39,400 bases of DNA, taken from Bordetella parapertussis (GTDB taxonomy: Bacteria; Pseudomonadota; Gammaproteobacteria; Burkholderiales; Burkholderiaceae_C). The position numbers were made by a program, and so were the translations under genes. The notes under the pieces were generated by a model. That model had not been told where the DNA came from, did not search any database, and saw only the letters and a list, made by a program, of their open reading frames with translations. Positions within the stretch are counted from its first letter, which is position 1. Each line of letters begins with the position of its first letter. The stretch is from the NCBI GenBank assembly GCA_945900685.1, contig CAMDJS010000004.1, forward strand, positions 1 to 39,400, written 5' to 3'. Of this stretch, positions 15,013-24,847 are shown in pieces.

Positions 15013-16698
15013 ATGGAACCGCTCAACACATTGACCTTGACAGCTGCTGCGCTGGCTTGTGCTGTACTTTTGAAAAAATTGCATCAGAGGTTGCAACTCT
15101 CTATGGCGAAGCATCCTTCGCTTGGTGGCCATTTGCGCATGTCTAAAAGTGTTGCTGCCTGGATTCCTGGATACAGTTATGGTGAAGACAGTTGGTTCTC
15201 TGCAGATGATGCACCGCCAGATACAGTGCTGCAACGCAAAGAAGGATTGCAGACATTGGCATACCGTCTGACATCGCGCAGTCCAATGACCCTGGCCATG
15301 TCTCAAGAGGTCAAGCCCATGATTTCCGACTTGCAACTCATCAGCCAATACCGGGTGCCCTTTCAATTTCACAAGGAGCTCAGTCAATACATATCTCTGG
15401 GAAGTTTTTGGCGTGAAAGTGAAGGCGTGTACTTGTGCGATATGGACGGCAACCGGTTCTTTGATGTCACTGGTTCTTATGGCGTCAATGTTTTCGGTTT
15501 GGATTTTTACAAACAATGCATTGCTGAGGGAGTGGCGCGCGCACAGCAACTCGGGCCTGTATTGGGTTCCTACCATCCGAGTGTGCTGGATAACGTGAAG
15601 CGTTTGTGTGAAATTTCCGGCATGGACGAAGTGTCTTTTCACATGTCGGGTACTGAGGCAGTTATGCAGGCGGTGCGACTGGCCAGATACCACACAGGCA
15701 AACGAAAAATTGTGCGGTTTACAGCTGCCTACCATGGCTGGTGGGATGATGTTCAACCGGGACCTGGAAATCCCATGCCGCCGTCGTCTGACACACTGAC
15801 TTTGAATGACATGCATCCCAATACATTGCGTGTGCTGAGAAATAGAAACGATATTGCCTGTGTGCTTGTCAATCCGATCCAAGCCATGCATCCAAACAAA
15901 GCGGCGCCCACGGATTCGACACTGATTGACAGCAGCAGAAGTATCAACTTCGACCGGGCTGCTTATGCGGAGTGGTTGCAGCAGTTGAGAAAAGTTTGTA
16001 CTGAAAAAAATATTGTGCTGATATTGGATGAAGTTTTTTTGGGTTTCAGACTTGCGCCCGGTGGCGCTCAAGAATACTTCAATGTCAAAGCGGATTTGGT
16101 GACATATGGAAAAACATTGGGTGGCGGATTGCCTGTTGGTGTGATCTGCGGAAAGTCCAAATGGATGAAACGATTCGATGAAAGTAAACCAGCCAACCTT
16201 TGCTTTGCCAGAGGTACGTTCAATGCGCATCCCTACGTCATGACCACCATGCAAGTATTTTTGGAAAAAATACTTACCCATGAAATCCAAGAGATTTACA
16301 AACATAGCCACAGAATTTGGTCTGAACGAATGCAATTGCTCAACAACAGACTGATGCAAGCCGACCTGCCTGTGCAAGTTGCTGGCATGGAGACTGTGTG
16401 GACAATTTTGTACACCTTGCCATCTAGGTACAACTGGCTGTTTCAGTTTTATTTGAGAGACCAAGGTGTTGCGCTCAGTTGGGTAGGCTCAGGGCGAATG
16501 ATATTTAGCTTAAATATCAGCGACGATGACTTTGAGATATTCATTCAACGTTTTGTCAGAGCAGCACAGCAGATGCAAAAAGACGGTTGGTTTTGGATGA
16601 ATATCGATCAAACCAACCGTCGTATCAAGCGCAATCTTTTAAAAGAAATGGCTATGAAGAAATGGACTAAAGATCAGTGCACAGATGTACGAACATGA
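15013..16698 (+). CDS. Membrane-anchored class III aminotransferase of unknown substrate
   Basis: A 561-residue PLP enzyme of aminotransferase class III, related to glutamate-1-semialdehyde aminomutase. Visible core features are MSGTEAVMQAVRLAR (phosphate binding), AAYHGWWDD, Asp339 in LILDEVFLGFR, and the PLP lysine Lys367 in TYGKTLGGGLPVG. HemL is about 430 residues. This one has an N-terminal hydrophobic segment (about 6-22, likely a membrane anchor), some 100 extra residues before the catalytic domain, and a basic C-terminal tail. I start it at ATG 15013, with AAAGGA 8 bases upstream; the reading frame stays open further 5' inside psd, but without support. Its setting among phospholipid and glycolipid genes suggests it acts on a lipid or lipid precursor. 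The substrate is unknown. Its 3' end overlaps the convergent gene by 25 bases. Confidence 0.82.
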   Translation: MEPLNTLTLTAAALACAVLLKKLHQRLQLSMAKHPSLGGHLRMSKSVAAWIPGYSYGEDSWFSADDAPPDTVLQRKEGLQTLAYRLTSRSPMTLAMSQEVKPMISDLQLISQYRVPFQFHKELSQYISLGSFWRESEGVYLCDMDGNRFFDVTGSYGVNVFGLDFYKQCIAEGVARAQQLGPVLGSYHPSVLDNVKRLCEISGMDEVSFHMSGTEAVMQAVRLARYHTGKRKIVRFTAAYHGWWDDVQPGPGNPMPPSSDTLTLNDMHPNTLRVLRNRNDIACVLVNPIQAMHPNKAAPTDSTLIDSSRSINFDRAAYAEWLQQLRKVCTEKNIVLILDEVFLGFRLAPGGAQEYFNVKADLVTYGKTLGGGLPVGVICGKSKWMKRFDESKPANLCFARGTFNAHPYVMTTMQVFLEKILTHEIQEIYKHSHRIWSERMQLLNNRLMQADLPVQVAGMETVWTILYTLPSRYNWLFQFYLRDQGVALSWVGSGRMIFSLNISDDDFEIFIQRFVRAAQQMQKDGWFWMNIDQTNRRIKRNLLKEMAMKKWTKDQCTDVRT

Positions 16699-17288
16699 TC
16701 CATGGGGTCGATCCATTCACCGCGCAACAGATATAAAGGTGATTTGTAATACATCTTTATATCGTGGATGGGGTCGGTAATGATTTTCAATGCCCATGCC
16801 AATCCTGCAATCAGGCTTTGCTGGTGCCAAAGTTGAAACACACGAAACAACAGACCACCAATGCCTAAGAACAACCACAACATGCCCGTGATTCGCACAG
16901 GCGTATCTTCATAAGCAGCAGGTACGGCCCATGACAAATACTGAGGCATCCAGTAAGCCAATACGGGGATCATGGCGCAAATTGTCAACAAGACAATCTT
17001 GCGTTTGAGGTTGTAACCTATCTTGATATCTTCTTTGTATTCATGTGTCGCTAAATTTATTTCGTCATAGCCTTTAGGCTCAAAGAAGAAATGACCGATT
17101 TGTCGAGTACTCATTGAGAATAACCAAGCAATCAAGGCTGACACCACAGGATCAATGAATAAAAAAACATAAGCCACCAAAAAAGATAAGGCGCTGATCA
17201 AATGTAATGCTTGATTAACTCGACTATGGTGATAGTAGCGGTGATCGTCCCAACGCTGAATCTCAAGCGTTTTCAAAAAATCTTTCAT
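16674..17288 (-). CDS. Mpo1/DUF962-like membrane protein
   Basis: A 204-residue polytopic membrane protein with about four hydrophobic segments. The N-terminal pattern HHSRVNQALH (His20, His21, Asn25, His29) and RQIGHFFFE (Gln63, His66, Glu70) resembles the Mpo1/DUF962 family. In yeast, Mpo1 is an iron-dependent dioxygenase that shortens 2-hydroxy fatty acids, using conserved His residues near the membrane surface. I assign it from pattern only, so the family call is moderate and the reaction is uncertain. The start at 17288 has AAGGAAC 6 bases upstream; a longer frame begins at 17372 without support. It is divergent from the glycosyltransferase, with Pho-box-like sites between them on both strands. 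Confidence 0.6.
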   Translation of the reverse strand: MKDFLKTLEIQRWDDHRYYHHSRVNQALHLISALSFLVAYVFLFIDPVVSALIAWLFSMSTRQIGHFFFEPKGYDEINLATHEYKEDIKIGYNLKRKIVLLTICAMIPVLAYWMPQYLSWAVPAAYEDTPVRITGMLWLFLGIGGLLFRVFQLWHQQSLIAGLAWALKIITDPIHDIKMYYKSPLYLLRGEWIDPMDHVRTSVH

Positions 17289-17359
17289 GTCTTGTTCCTT
17301 TTTAAAAAAGTGCGGTTTGATTCCACAATCATTCCGTCTCCGAACTGTCACCTTTTTGA

Positions 17360-17377
17360 ATGAAATTTTCATGACAT
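17360..17377 (-). promoter_or_regulatory. Pho-box-like site facing the Mpo1-like gene
   Basis: Read on the minus strand: GTCAT (17375-17371), six bases, TTCAT (17364-17360), preserving the 11-bp repeat of PhoB sites, with TGTCAT in the first half. It lies 72 bases upstream of the minus-strand start at 17288. A good -10 is not evident on that side. Confidence 0.45.
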
Positions 17378-17393
17378 TGAAAAATTATTGCGA

Positions 17394-17422
17394 TGGTCAC
17401 CTATTTGTCATTATTTCTTCAT
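17394..17422 (+). promoter_or_regulatory. Triple Pho-box-like site upstream of the glycosyltransferase
   Basis: Three half-sites are in exact 11-bp phase on the plus strand: GTCAC (17396-17400), GTCAT (17407-17411) and TTCAT (17418-17422). The central half, TTGTCAT, matches six of seven positions of the PhoB consensus CTGTCAT. A -10-like TTTATT (17431-17436) follows the last half-site by 8 bases, and the start codon is at 17457. This fits a PhoB-activated promoter, where the box replaces the -35. Confidence 0.6.
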
Positions 17423-17456
17423 TAATCTGTTTTATTTTGAGGTCACATTAAGGGGT

Positions 17457-18704
17457 ATGAATACACACATTATTGTTGAGAAATTTGGGCAAACCAAAAG
17501 TCCTTTGAATATTTCAGTTGTGACTGAAACATTTCCCCCGGACATCAATGGCGTGGCTCACACCTTGTCTAAAACTGTAGCTGGCCTACAAAAGAACGGA
17601 CACAATATTTGGTTAGTTCGACCAAGAATCGAAAAAAAGGAACTTGCAAAAAGTCAGAACGGCTTCAATGAACTTTTAGTCAAAGGAATGCCCATCCCTT
17701 TTTACAAGCAGTTACGCATGGGTTTACCTGCTAAAAAGGAATTGCATCGTCTTTGGACATACAAAAGACCCGATGTGGTTCATATCGCGACTGAAGGCCC
17801 CTTGGGCTGGTCAGCTCTCCAAGTCGCAAAAAAACTAAAGATACCTATCAGTACCGACTTTCGCACCAATTTCCACGCTTACAGCAGTCACTATGGCATT
17901 GGTTGGTTAAGTGGCGCAATACTGGCATACATGCGTAAATTTCACAATACTGCTGGCGCGACCATGGTACCTACACATCAGCTAGCTCAATCATTATCAA
18001 GTGCTGGCTTTGAACGACTGCATGTTGTTCCTCGCGGCATTGACACGGAACTATTTTCGCCAAGCAAACGCAGTCAGACGTTGCGTGAATCATGGAACGC
18101 TGATACACAGACTGTTGTCATGCTTTATGTAGGCAGATTAGCGGTTGAAAAAAATCTTGAACTTGTATTGCACACCTACAAGATGGCCAAGCGGCAACAT
18201 TGCAATATCAAACTTGTACTTGTGGGTGATGGCCCCTTAAGGCATGACTTAGAAGCCTCTAACCCAGATGTCATATTCGCAGGTTTCAGAACGGGTGAAG
18301 ATTTAGCCAAACACTATGCAAGCGCAGATATGTTTGTTTTTGCCAGTCAAACTGAAACCTTTGGTAACGTCACTTTAGAGGCAATGGCCTCTGGATTGGC
18401 AGTTGTTGCCTTTAAACACGCGGGTGCAGGTGAACTGATTCAAAACGGGGTCAATGGAATGCTTGCTGATTACGATTCAAACTTTCAGTTTGAGATGGCA
18501 GCTCAGGCCTTACTCAATACCCCCGACCTCATGAAATTTGTAAGACAGCAAGCGTCATTAAGTGCGAAGTCCATGGGTTGGGAAGTGATTGTTGCAAAGA
18601 CAGAATCTGTGCTGCATGACATTTGCGAGAAGCAAGAACCCGTGGTGACAGTCAATTCGTCATTTTCAAATCCAATCCATTTACTTTCGCAGGAATCACA
18701 ATGA
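17457..18704 (+). CDS. Family 4 glycosyltransferase, Agt/MgtA-like (glycolipid synthesis)
   Basis: A 415-residue GT-B enzyme. The N-terminal acceptor domain opens with VVTETFPPDINGVAHTLS, the signature style of glycosyltransferases acting on diacylglycerol or phosphatidylinositol (Agt, SqdX, MgtA). The C-terminal nucleotide-sugar domain has LYVGRLAVEKN and the retaining-type ETFGNVTLEAMASGLAVV motif. Agt enzymes use UDP-glucose or UDP-glucuronate to make glucosyl- or glucuronosyl-diacylglycerol when phosphate is scarce. The PlcP-like gene (diacylglycerol source) and the UDP-glucose dehydrogenase gene (UDP-glucuronate source) nearby fit this. I start at 17457, after AAGGGG; the spacing is short, and the frame extends to 17388 without a ribosome site. 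Its stop overlaps the ppk2 start (ATGA). An exopolysaccharide role is the alternative. Confidence 0.85.
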   Translation: MNTHIIVEKFGQTKSPLNISVVTETFPPDINGVAHTLSKTVAGLQKNGHNIWLVRPRIEKKELAKSQNGFNELLVKGMPIPFYKQLRMGLPAKKELHRLWTYKRPDVVHIATEGPLGWSALQVAKKLKIPISTDFRTNFHAYSSHYGIGWLSGAILAYMRKFHNTAGATMVPTHQLAQSLSSAGFERLHVVPRGIDTELFSPSKRSQTLRESWNADTQTVVMLYVGRLAVEKNLELVLHTYKMAKRQHCNIKLVLVGDGPLRHDLEASNPDVIFAGFRTGEDLAKHYASADMFVFASQTETFGNVTLEAMASGLAVVAFKHAGAGELIQNGVNGMLADYDSNFQFEMAAQALLNTPDLMKFVRQQASLSAKSMGWEVIVAKTESVLHDICEKQEPVVTVNSSFSNPIHLLSQESQ

Positions 18705-19609
18705 AAGATACACAAGCGATTGATAAACATCTTCTGCAACGTATTCGTGAAGATATGCTTGACAACTTTGACGAAGAACTCGAAATGGAAATAGACGAGT
18801 ATCTGGATCATGATGAAAATGCAGCGCTTAAGATGCGCCAAGATCGTATCCAATACTTTAAAAACCTATTAAGACTTCAAGGTGAGTTGGTCAAGTTACA
18901 AGATTGGGTAGTAGCAACCAAGCATCGTGTAGTGATTATTTTCGAGGGTCGTGATGCGGCGGGTAAAGGTGGCGTGATCAAGCGTATCACCCAAAGACTC
19001 AATCCTCGCATTTGCAGGGTTGCTGCTTTGCCTGCTCCCAACGATCGCGAGCGTACGCAATGGTATTTTCAACGCTATGTGGCGCATTTGCCAGCCGCAG
19101 GAGAGATAGTTCTTTTTGATCGAAGTTGGTATAACCGCGCAGGTGTTGAACGCGTCATGGGATTTTGCAGTGACGAAGAATATGAAGAATTTTTCCGCTC
19201 TGTGCCTGAGTTTGAAAAAATGCTTTCTAGAAGTGGTATTCAAGTCATCAAATATTGGTTCTCCATCACAGATGATGAACAACATGCACGCTTTTTAGGA
19301 CGCATACATGATCCACTAAAGCAATGGAAACTCAGCCCCATGGATTTAGAGAGCCGCAAGCGGTGGGAGGCTTATACCCACGCTAAAGAAGCCATGATTG
19401 AGCGAACACATATTCCTGAAGCGCCTTGGTGGGTTGTACAAGCTGTAGACAAAAAAAGAGCTCGACTCAACTGCATACAGCATCTGCTTTCACTCATGGC
19501 TTATTCTGAAATTGAGCATCCCTCCATTGAATTACCAGCACGTGTACGTAACCCGGATTACAGCAGGCATCCGGTGCCAGCAGACATGTACGTACCTGAT
19601 ATTTTTTAA
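18701..19609 (+). CDS. ppk2: Polyphosphate kinase 2
   Basis: A 302-residue PPK2, the kinase that transfers phosphate between polyphosphate and nucleoside di- or monophosphates. The Walker A is FEGRDAAGKGG (Gly83-Gly91), and the Walker B/lid marks are LFDRSWYNRAG (Asp140, Arg141). The tail SPMDLESRKRWEAYTHAKE is typical of class I enzymes. The start at 18701 is chosen because it overlaps the glycosyltransferase stop by four bases (ATGA) and has AGGA upstream; this removes 26 spurious residues. Coupled translation with a glycolipid glycosyltransferase is uncommon and ties polyphosphate use to the same control. The gene ends exactly where the convergent ugd gene ends. Confidence 0.95.
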   Translation: MKDTQAIDKHLLQRIREDMLDNFDEELEMEIDEYLDHDENAALKMRQDRIQYFKNLLRLQGELVKLQDWVVATKHRVVIIFEGRDAAGKGGVIKRITQRLNPRICRVAALPAPNDRERTQWYFQRYVAHLPAAGEIVLFDRSWYNRAGVERVMGFCSDEEYEEFFRSVPEFEKMLSRSGIQVIKYWFSITDDEQHARFLGRIHDPLKQWKLSPMDLESRKRWEAYTHAKEAMIERTHIPEAPWWVVQAVDKKRARLNCIQHLLSLMAYSEIEHPSIELPARVRNPDYSRHPVPADMYVPDIF

Positions 19610-20932
19610 TTACTCTCTGCCAATTCCTTTGTAGATAAATCCCCGCTCTTTCATCCGAACGGGATCAAATAAATTACGACCATCAAATATCACCGGTTGT
19701 GACAAAGTGCTTTTCAACAATTCAAAATCTGGCGCTTTGAACTGTCTCCATTCAGTCATGATGACCAATGCATCTGCATTATTTAACGCGGCCTCTTTGG
19801 TGCCGCAGAGTTGCAGCATCGGTTCTAAACCGTAAATGTGTTGGGCTTCTTCCATAGCCGCAGGGTCATAAGCTTGCACTTTCGCTCCTGCTCGCCACAA
19901 TGCTTCCATCAAAACTCGGCTAGGAGCTTCGCGCATGTCATCCGTGTTGGGCTTGAATGACAAGCCCCACAAGGCCAATGTTTTGCCGGACAAATCGTTT
20001 TCAAAATACTTATTGATTTTCTCAAACACCACCTGCTTTTGAGCCTTGTTTCGTGATTCGATGGCATTCAATATCAACGGATCAAAACCCATGTCTTCGG
20101 CAGTTTTAACCAAAGCACTGACATCTTTCGGAAAACAACTTCCACCATAGCCAGCACCAGCATAAATAAAATGGTAGCCAATACGTTGATCACTACCAAT
20201 ACCCTGTCGCACAGATTCAATATCAGCACCCACAGCTTCAGCAATATTGGCCATTTCATTCATGAAACTGATTTTTGCAGCCAACATGCAATTCGCTGCA
20301 TATTTGGTCATTTCAGAACTTCGTATAGCCATGACAATGATTTTGTCGTGGTTTCTATTGAATGGCTCGTAAAGCTCTCTCAATATTTTTTCTGCTTTGA
20401 GACTGTCTGTGCCAATAATAATTCTGTCTGGTCTTTGACAATCAGCAACAGCTGAACCCTCCTTCAAAAATTCAGGGTTAGAAACCACATCAAATTCGAT
20501 GCCAACGCCTCGAGCAACCATACTTCTCTGTATTTCTTCCCGAACCTTATCCGCTGTTCCTACTGGCACCGTAGATTTGTTCACAATGACTGCGTAATCT
20601 TGTAAATACTGCCCAATCGTTTGTGCAACTTTTAAAACATGTCTAAGGTCAGCACTTCCATCTTCATCTGGAGGTGTACCTACTGCAATGAAAACCACAT
20701 CTGTTTGACTCAAAGCGCTTTGTGCATCCGTTGTGAATACAAGTCTCTGCTCTGAATAATTCGTCTTGACTATTGATTCCAGGCCCGGTTCATAGATTGG
20801 AATGTCCCCAGCTTTCAATTTGTTTATTTTTTGATTATCTATGTCTACGCAAGTTACAAGATGTCCCGCCTCGGCAAGAACTGCGCCCTGAACTAAACCT
20901 ACATAGCCAGTACCGAATACAGTGATTTTCAT
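19610..20932 (-). CDS. ugd: UDP-glucose 6-dehydrogenase
   Basis: Oxidises UDP-glucose twice with NAD+ to UDP-glucuronate. The 440-residue protein has the N-terminal Rossmann motif [10 protein letters not shown] (7-16), [19 protein letters not shown], the catalytic Cys266 in GGSCFPKD, and the C-terminal [15 protein letters not shown]. The start at 20932 follows GAGGAAA; the longer frame to 21016 would add an unlikely 28-residue leader running through the promoter. Five in-phase positions upstream include four Pho-box-like half-sites. UDP-glucuronate here most likely feeds a glucuronosyl lipid made by the neighbouring glycosyltransferase; capsule or lipopolysaccharide use is also possible. It abuts ppk2 tail to tail with no intergenic base. 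Confidence 0.96.
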   Translation of the reverse strand: MKITVFGTGYVGLVQGAVLAEAGHLVTCVDIDNQKINKLKAGDIPIYEPGLESIVKTNYSEQRLVFTTDAQSALSQTDVVFIAVGTPPDEDGSADLRHVLKVAQTIGQYLQDYAVIVNKSTVPVGTADKVREEIQRSMVARGVGIEFDVVSNPEFLKEGSAVADCQRPDRIIIGTDSLKAEKILRELYEPFNRNHDKIIVMAIRSSEMTKYAANCMLAAKISFMNEMANIAEAVGADIESVRQGIGSDQRIGYHFIYAGAGYGGSCFPKDVSALVKTAEDMGFDPLILNAIESRNKAQKQVVFEKINKYFENDLSGKTLALWGLSFKPNTDDMREAPSRVLMEALWRAGAKVQAYDPAAMEEAQHIYGLEPMLQLCGTKEAALNNADALVIMTEWRQFKAPDFELLKSTLSQPVIFDGRNLFDPVRMKERGFIYKGIGRE

Positions 20933-20962
20933 ATTTATTTTTTCCTCTGTTGTTTCTATCTT

Positions 20963-21013
20963 ATGAACAAGACATGACAAATATTTTGCTAATTTATGAA
21001 GTTTTAATGACTT
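20963..21013 (-). promoter_or_regulatory. Pho-box-like array upstream of ugd
   Basis: Read on the minus strand there are two GTCAT-N6-TTCAT pairs: GTCAT 21011-21007 with TTCAT 21000-20996, and GTCAT 20978-20974 with TTCAT 20967-20963. The pairs are 33 bases apart, so all four half-sites sit on one 11-bp register, with only the middle position unoccupied. The promoter-proximal site is 31 bases from the ATG at 20932. Tandem 11-bp repeats are the hallmark of PhoB binding; assignment to PhoB rather than another OmpR-family regulator is inference. Confidence 0.6.
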
Positions 21014-21014
21014 C

Positions 21015-21032
21015 ATGTCACTGGTTCGTCAT
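21015..21032 (+). promoter_or_regulatory. Pho-box-like site upstream of sixA
   Basis: Plus strand ATGTCAC-N4-TCGTCAT: GTCAC (21017-21021) and GTCAT (21028-21032), 11 bases apart. A possible -10 TACATT (21043-21048) lies 10 bases downstream, and the start codon is at 21096. It is back to back with the ugd array, so both directions could respond to the same regulator. Confidence 0.48.
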
Positions 21033-21095
21033 CTGGCACTACTACATTGACTAACGCAAGCGTTTTTAAAGTGCCTAAAATAAACTGAGTTCAAA

Positions 21096-21557
21096 ATGGA
21101 TTTAATTTTTTGGCGACATGCTGAAACTGCACACGCCGTTGATGGTCAGTCTGATTCAGATCGAGAATTGTCCCCTCGCGGTGAAAGACAAGCACAGCGC
21201 ATGGCTCACTGGCTGGAGCGGCAGCTACCTGAAAGCACAAAGATACTTTGTTGCCCTACTGTTCGCGCGGAGCAAACTGTTGCCCCACTTGGCAGGAAAT
21301 ACAAATTGCGAGACGAACTTTCACCCAATGCCTCGATTGAGGATGTTCTTGAATTAGTGCAATGGCCTGTCAACAAAAGCAACGTGTTGTTGGTTACACA
21401 TCAACCCTTGATTGGTGATGTGATTAAGAAACTACTCCAAATACAAATTCCTGAAGTAGTGATAAGAAAAGGAAGTGTTTGGTGGCTTCGTTCAAGGAAC
21501 AAAGAAAATGAAGAACAGACAATGTTAGTTACTGTACAAACACCTGAAATGTTGTGA
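21096..21557 (+). CDS. sixA: SixA-like phosphohistidine phosphatase
   Basis: Small histidine phosphatase of 153 residues. The nucleophile motif is FWRHAET (Arg7, His8), an arginine follows in TVRAEQT, and the second catalytic histidine is in VTHQPLIG near residue 101. Size and motif order match SixA, which dephosphorylates phosphohistidine on phosphotransfer (HPt or NPr) proteins. It is the only member of the SixA/PGAM fold here. The upstream Pho-box-like pair suggests control by phosphate, but the physiological target in this organism cannot be read from the sequence. The small membrane protein gene follows 42 bases later, possibly in the same transcript. Confidence 0.88.
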   Translation: MDLIFWRHAETAHAVDGQSDSDRELSPRGERQAQRMAHWLERQLPESTKILCCPTVRAEQTVAPLGRKYKLRDELSPNASIEDVLELVQWPVNKSNVLLVTHQPLIGDVIKKLLQIQIPEVVIRKGSVWWLRSRNKENEEQTMLVTVQTPEML

Positions 21558-21599
21558 CGGTTTTAACAGCCTTTCTTTTTCAATTGACAGAGGAATTTT

Positions 21600-21872
21600 T
21601 TGACGACAACTACGCTTTCCTTGCTATACATCGATTGCATCTTAATTTTCATTCTGATGGAATGGTTGGTCTTGAGTATTTATCACAAAATTTTTAAACG
21701 CGGCTTGAACATCAAAGAATGTTCAATCAGTTTACTGCCCGGTTTTTTCTTGATACTGGGCATCAGAACTGCCGCACCAGTTGATGTACCTATTGAAGTA
21801 TTTGGGTGTCTCGCGCTCTCCGGTGTGGCGCATGCCTTTGACTTTTACAGCAGACACAAATCTCTTCGTTAG
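21600..21872 (+). CDS. Small membrane protein of unknown function
   Basis: A 90-residue hydrophobic protein with about three membrane segments (residues 8-27, 40-55 and 64-80) and a basic C-terminus. The start is TTG at 21600, preceded by a good CAGAGGA ribosome site 5 bases upstream; no ATG gives a comparable product. I recognise no family or catalytic motif. It follows sixA on the same strand and precedes a convergent tRNA gene. The TTG start makes it easy to miss in automatic annotation. The coding call rests on the ribosome site, intact frame and membrane-protein composition. Confidence 0.65.
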   Translation: MTTTTLSLLYIDCILIFILMEWLVLSIYHKIFKRGLNIKECSISLLPGFFLILGIRTAAPVDVPIEVFGCLALSGVAHAFDFYSRHKSLR

Positions 21873-21914
21873 TGTCAACTACGAACAGTTCAGTTTGTCC
21901 GGTTGAGATAAAAC

Positions 21915-22006
21915 TGGCGGAAAGAGAGGGATTCGAACCCTCGGTACAGGAGAACCTGTACGCCGGATTTCGAATCCGGTGCATTCGACCACTCTGCCAT
22001 CTTTCC
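21915..22006 (-). tRNA. tRNA-Ser (anticodon CGA)
   Basis: A 92-base tRNA on the minus strand. The 5' acceptor strand GGAAAGA (22006-22000) pairs with TCTTTCC, followed by discriminator G and an encoded CCA (21917-21915). The anticodon stem CCGGA/TCCGG encloses the loop TTCGAAA, giving anticodon CGA, which reads UCG. The long variable arm (about GTACAGG...CCTGTAC) and the T arm GAGGG-TTCGAATC-CCTC are typical of tRNA-Ser. It lies just downstream of the serS/lipoprotein unit on the same strand. Confidence 0.97.
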
Positions 22007-22058
22007 TGCACTCTCATTCATGATGATCAAATAATAATCAGCGCGAATATCAACCCAT

Positions 22059-22550
22059 TCAAGGCTTGGATTGAATATCTACAACTTGCGGCATTTCTTG
22101 TTTGGTTGAAGCCGGGCTGACATCGTTGGCATTGCGAGGCGCTCTGGTGAGAATAACCAACGCAGAACCGGCGGCCAATACATTACCCTCTTGAATCTCT
22201 ATGGTGACATTGTGATCTTGCTTGGTAAAAACCATCACACTCGTTTTGGCTCGCACGGCTGACAACAAGGTCCAGCCTTGGGTTGGATAGTTGTCTAAGA
22301 AATAACCGAATGCAGCTGCAGGCTCACGCGCTGAATCGATAACCACCCGCCCTACCCAGTTGTTTCCCGAGCCGATGACGGTGGATTGATCATGCAATAT
22401 CTTGGCCCCTGCTGGCAACTGGGTTTGTGCCAGCAAATCTGCTCCGCTCATGTCTACGCTTGAAGCGGATCTCCCTGCGCCCATAGGCATATTCGTACAG
22501 CCTGTCATCAGCATTAAAGCTGTACTTGCAATCAATATATGCTTGATCAT
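22059..22550 (-). CDS. Putative lipoprotein of unknown function
   Basis: A 163-residue protein with a lipoprotein signal (basic start, hydrophobic core, lipobox LMTGC with Cys18). The mature part has a compact alternating alpha/beta pattern with an Ala/Pro-rich linker and a polar tail. There is no transmembrane segment beyond the signal and no family I recognise with certainty. It resembles the small lipoproteins with an evolved stress- or envelope-domain fold that are common beside serS in related bacteria, but this is only an impression. The gene is 18 bases downstream of serS, so it is probably co-transcribed. AAAGGA lies 7 bases before its ATG. Confidence 0.72.
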   Translation of the reverse strand: MIKHILIASTALMLMTGCTNMPMGAGRSASSVDMSGADLLAQTQLPAGAKILHDQSTVIGSGNNWVGRVVIDSAREPAAAFGYFLDNYPTQGWTLLSAVRAKTSVMVFTKQDHNVTIEIQEGNVLAAGSALVILTRAPRNANDVSPASTKQEMPQVVDIQSKP

Positions 22551-22568
22551 GGAGTTATCCTTTGAGTT

Positions 22569-24847
<2,279 letters not shown>

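Noticed and set aside
14980..16464. Long 494-codon open frame on the minus strand opposite the aminotransferase gene
   Set aside because: Its translation is His/Ser/Cys-rich with no domain, while the plus-strand frame carries complete class III aminotransferase motifs. It is an antisense shadow.
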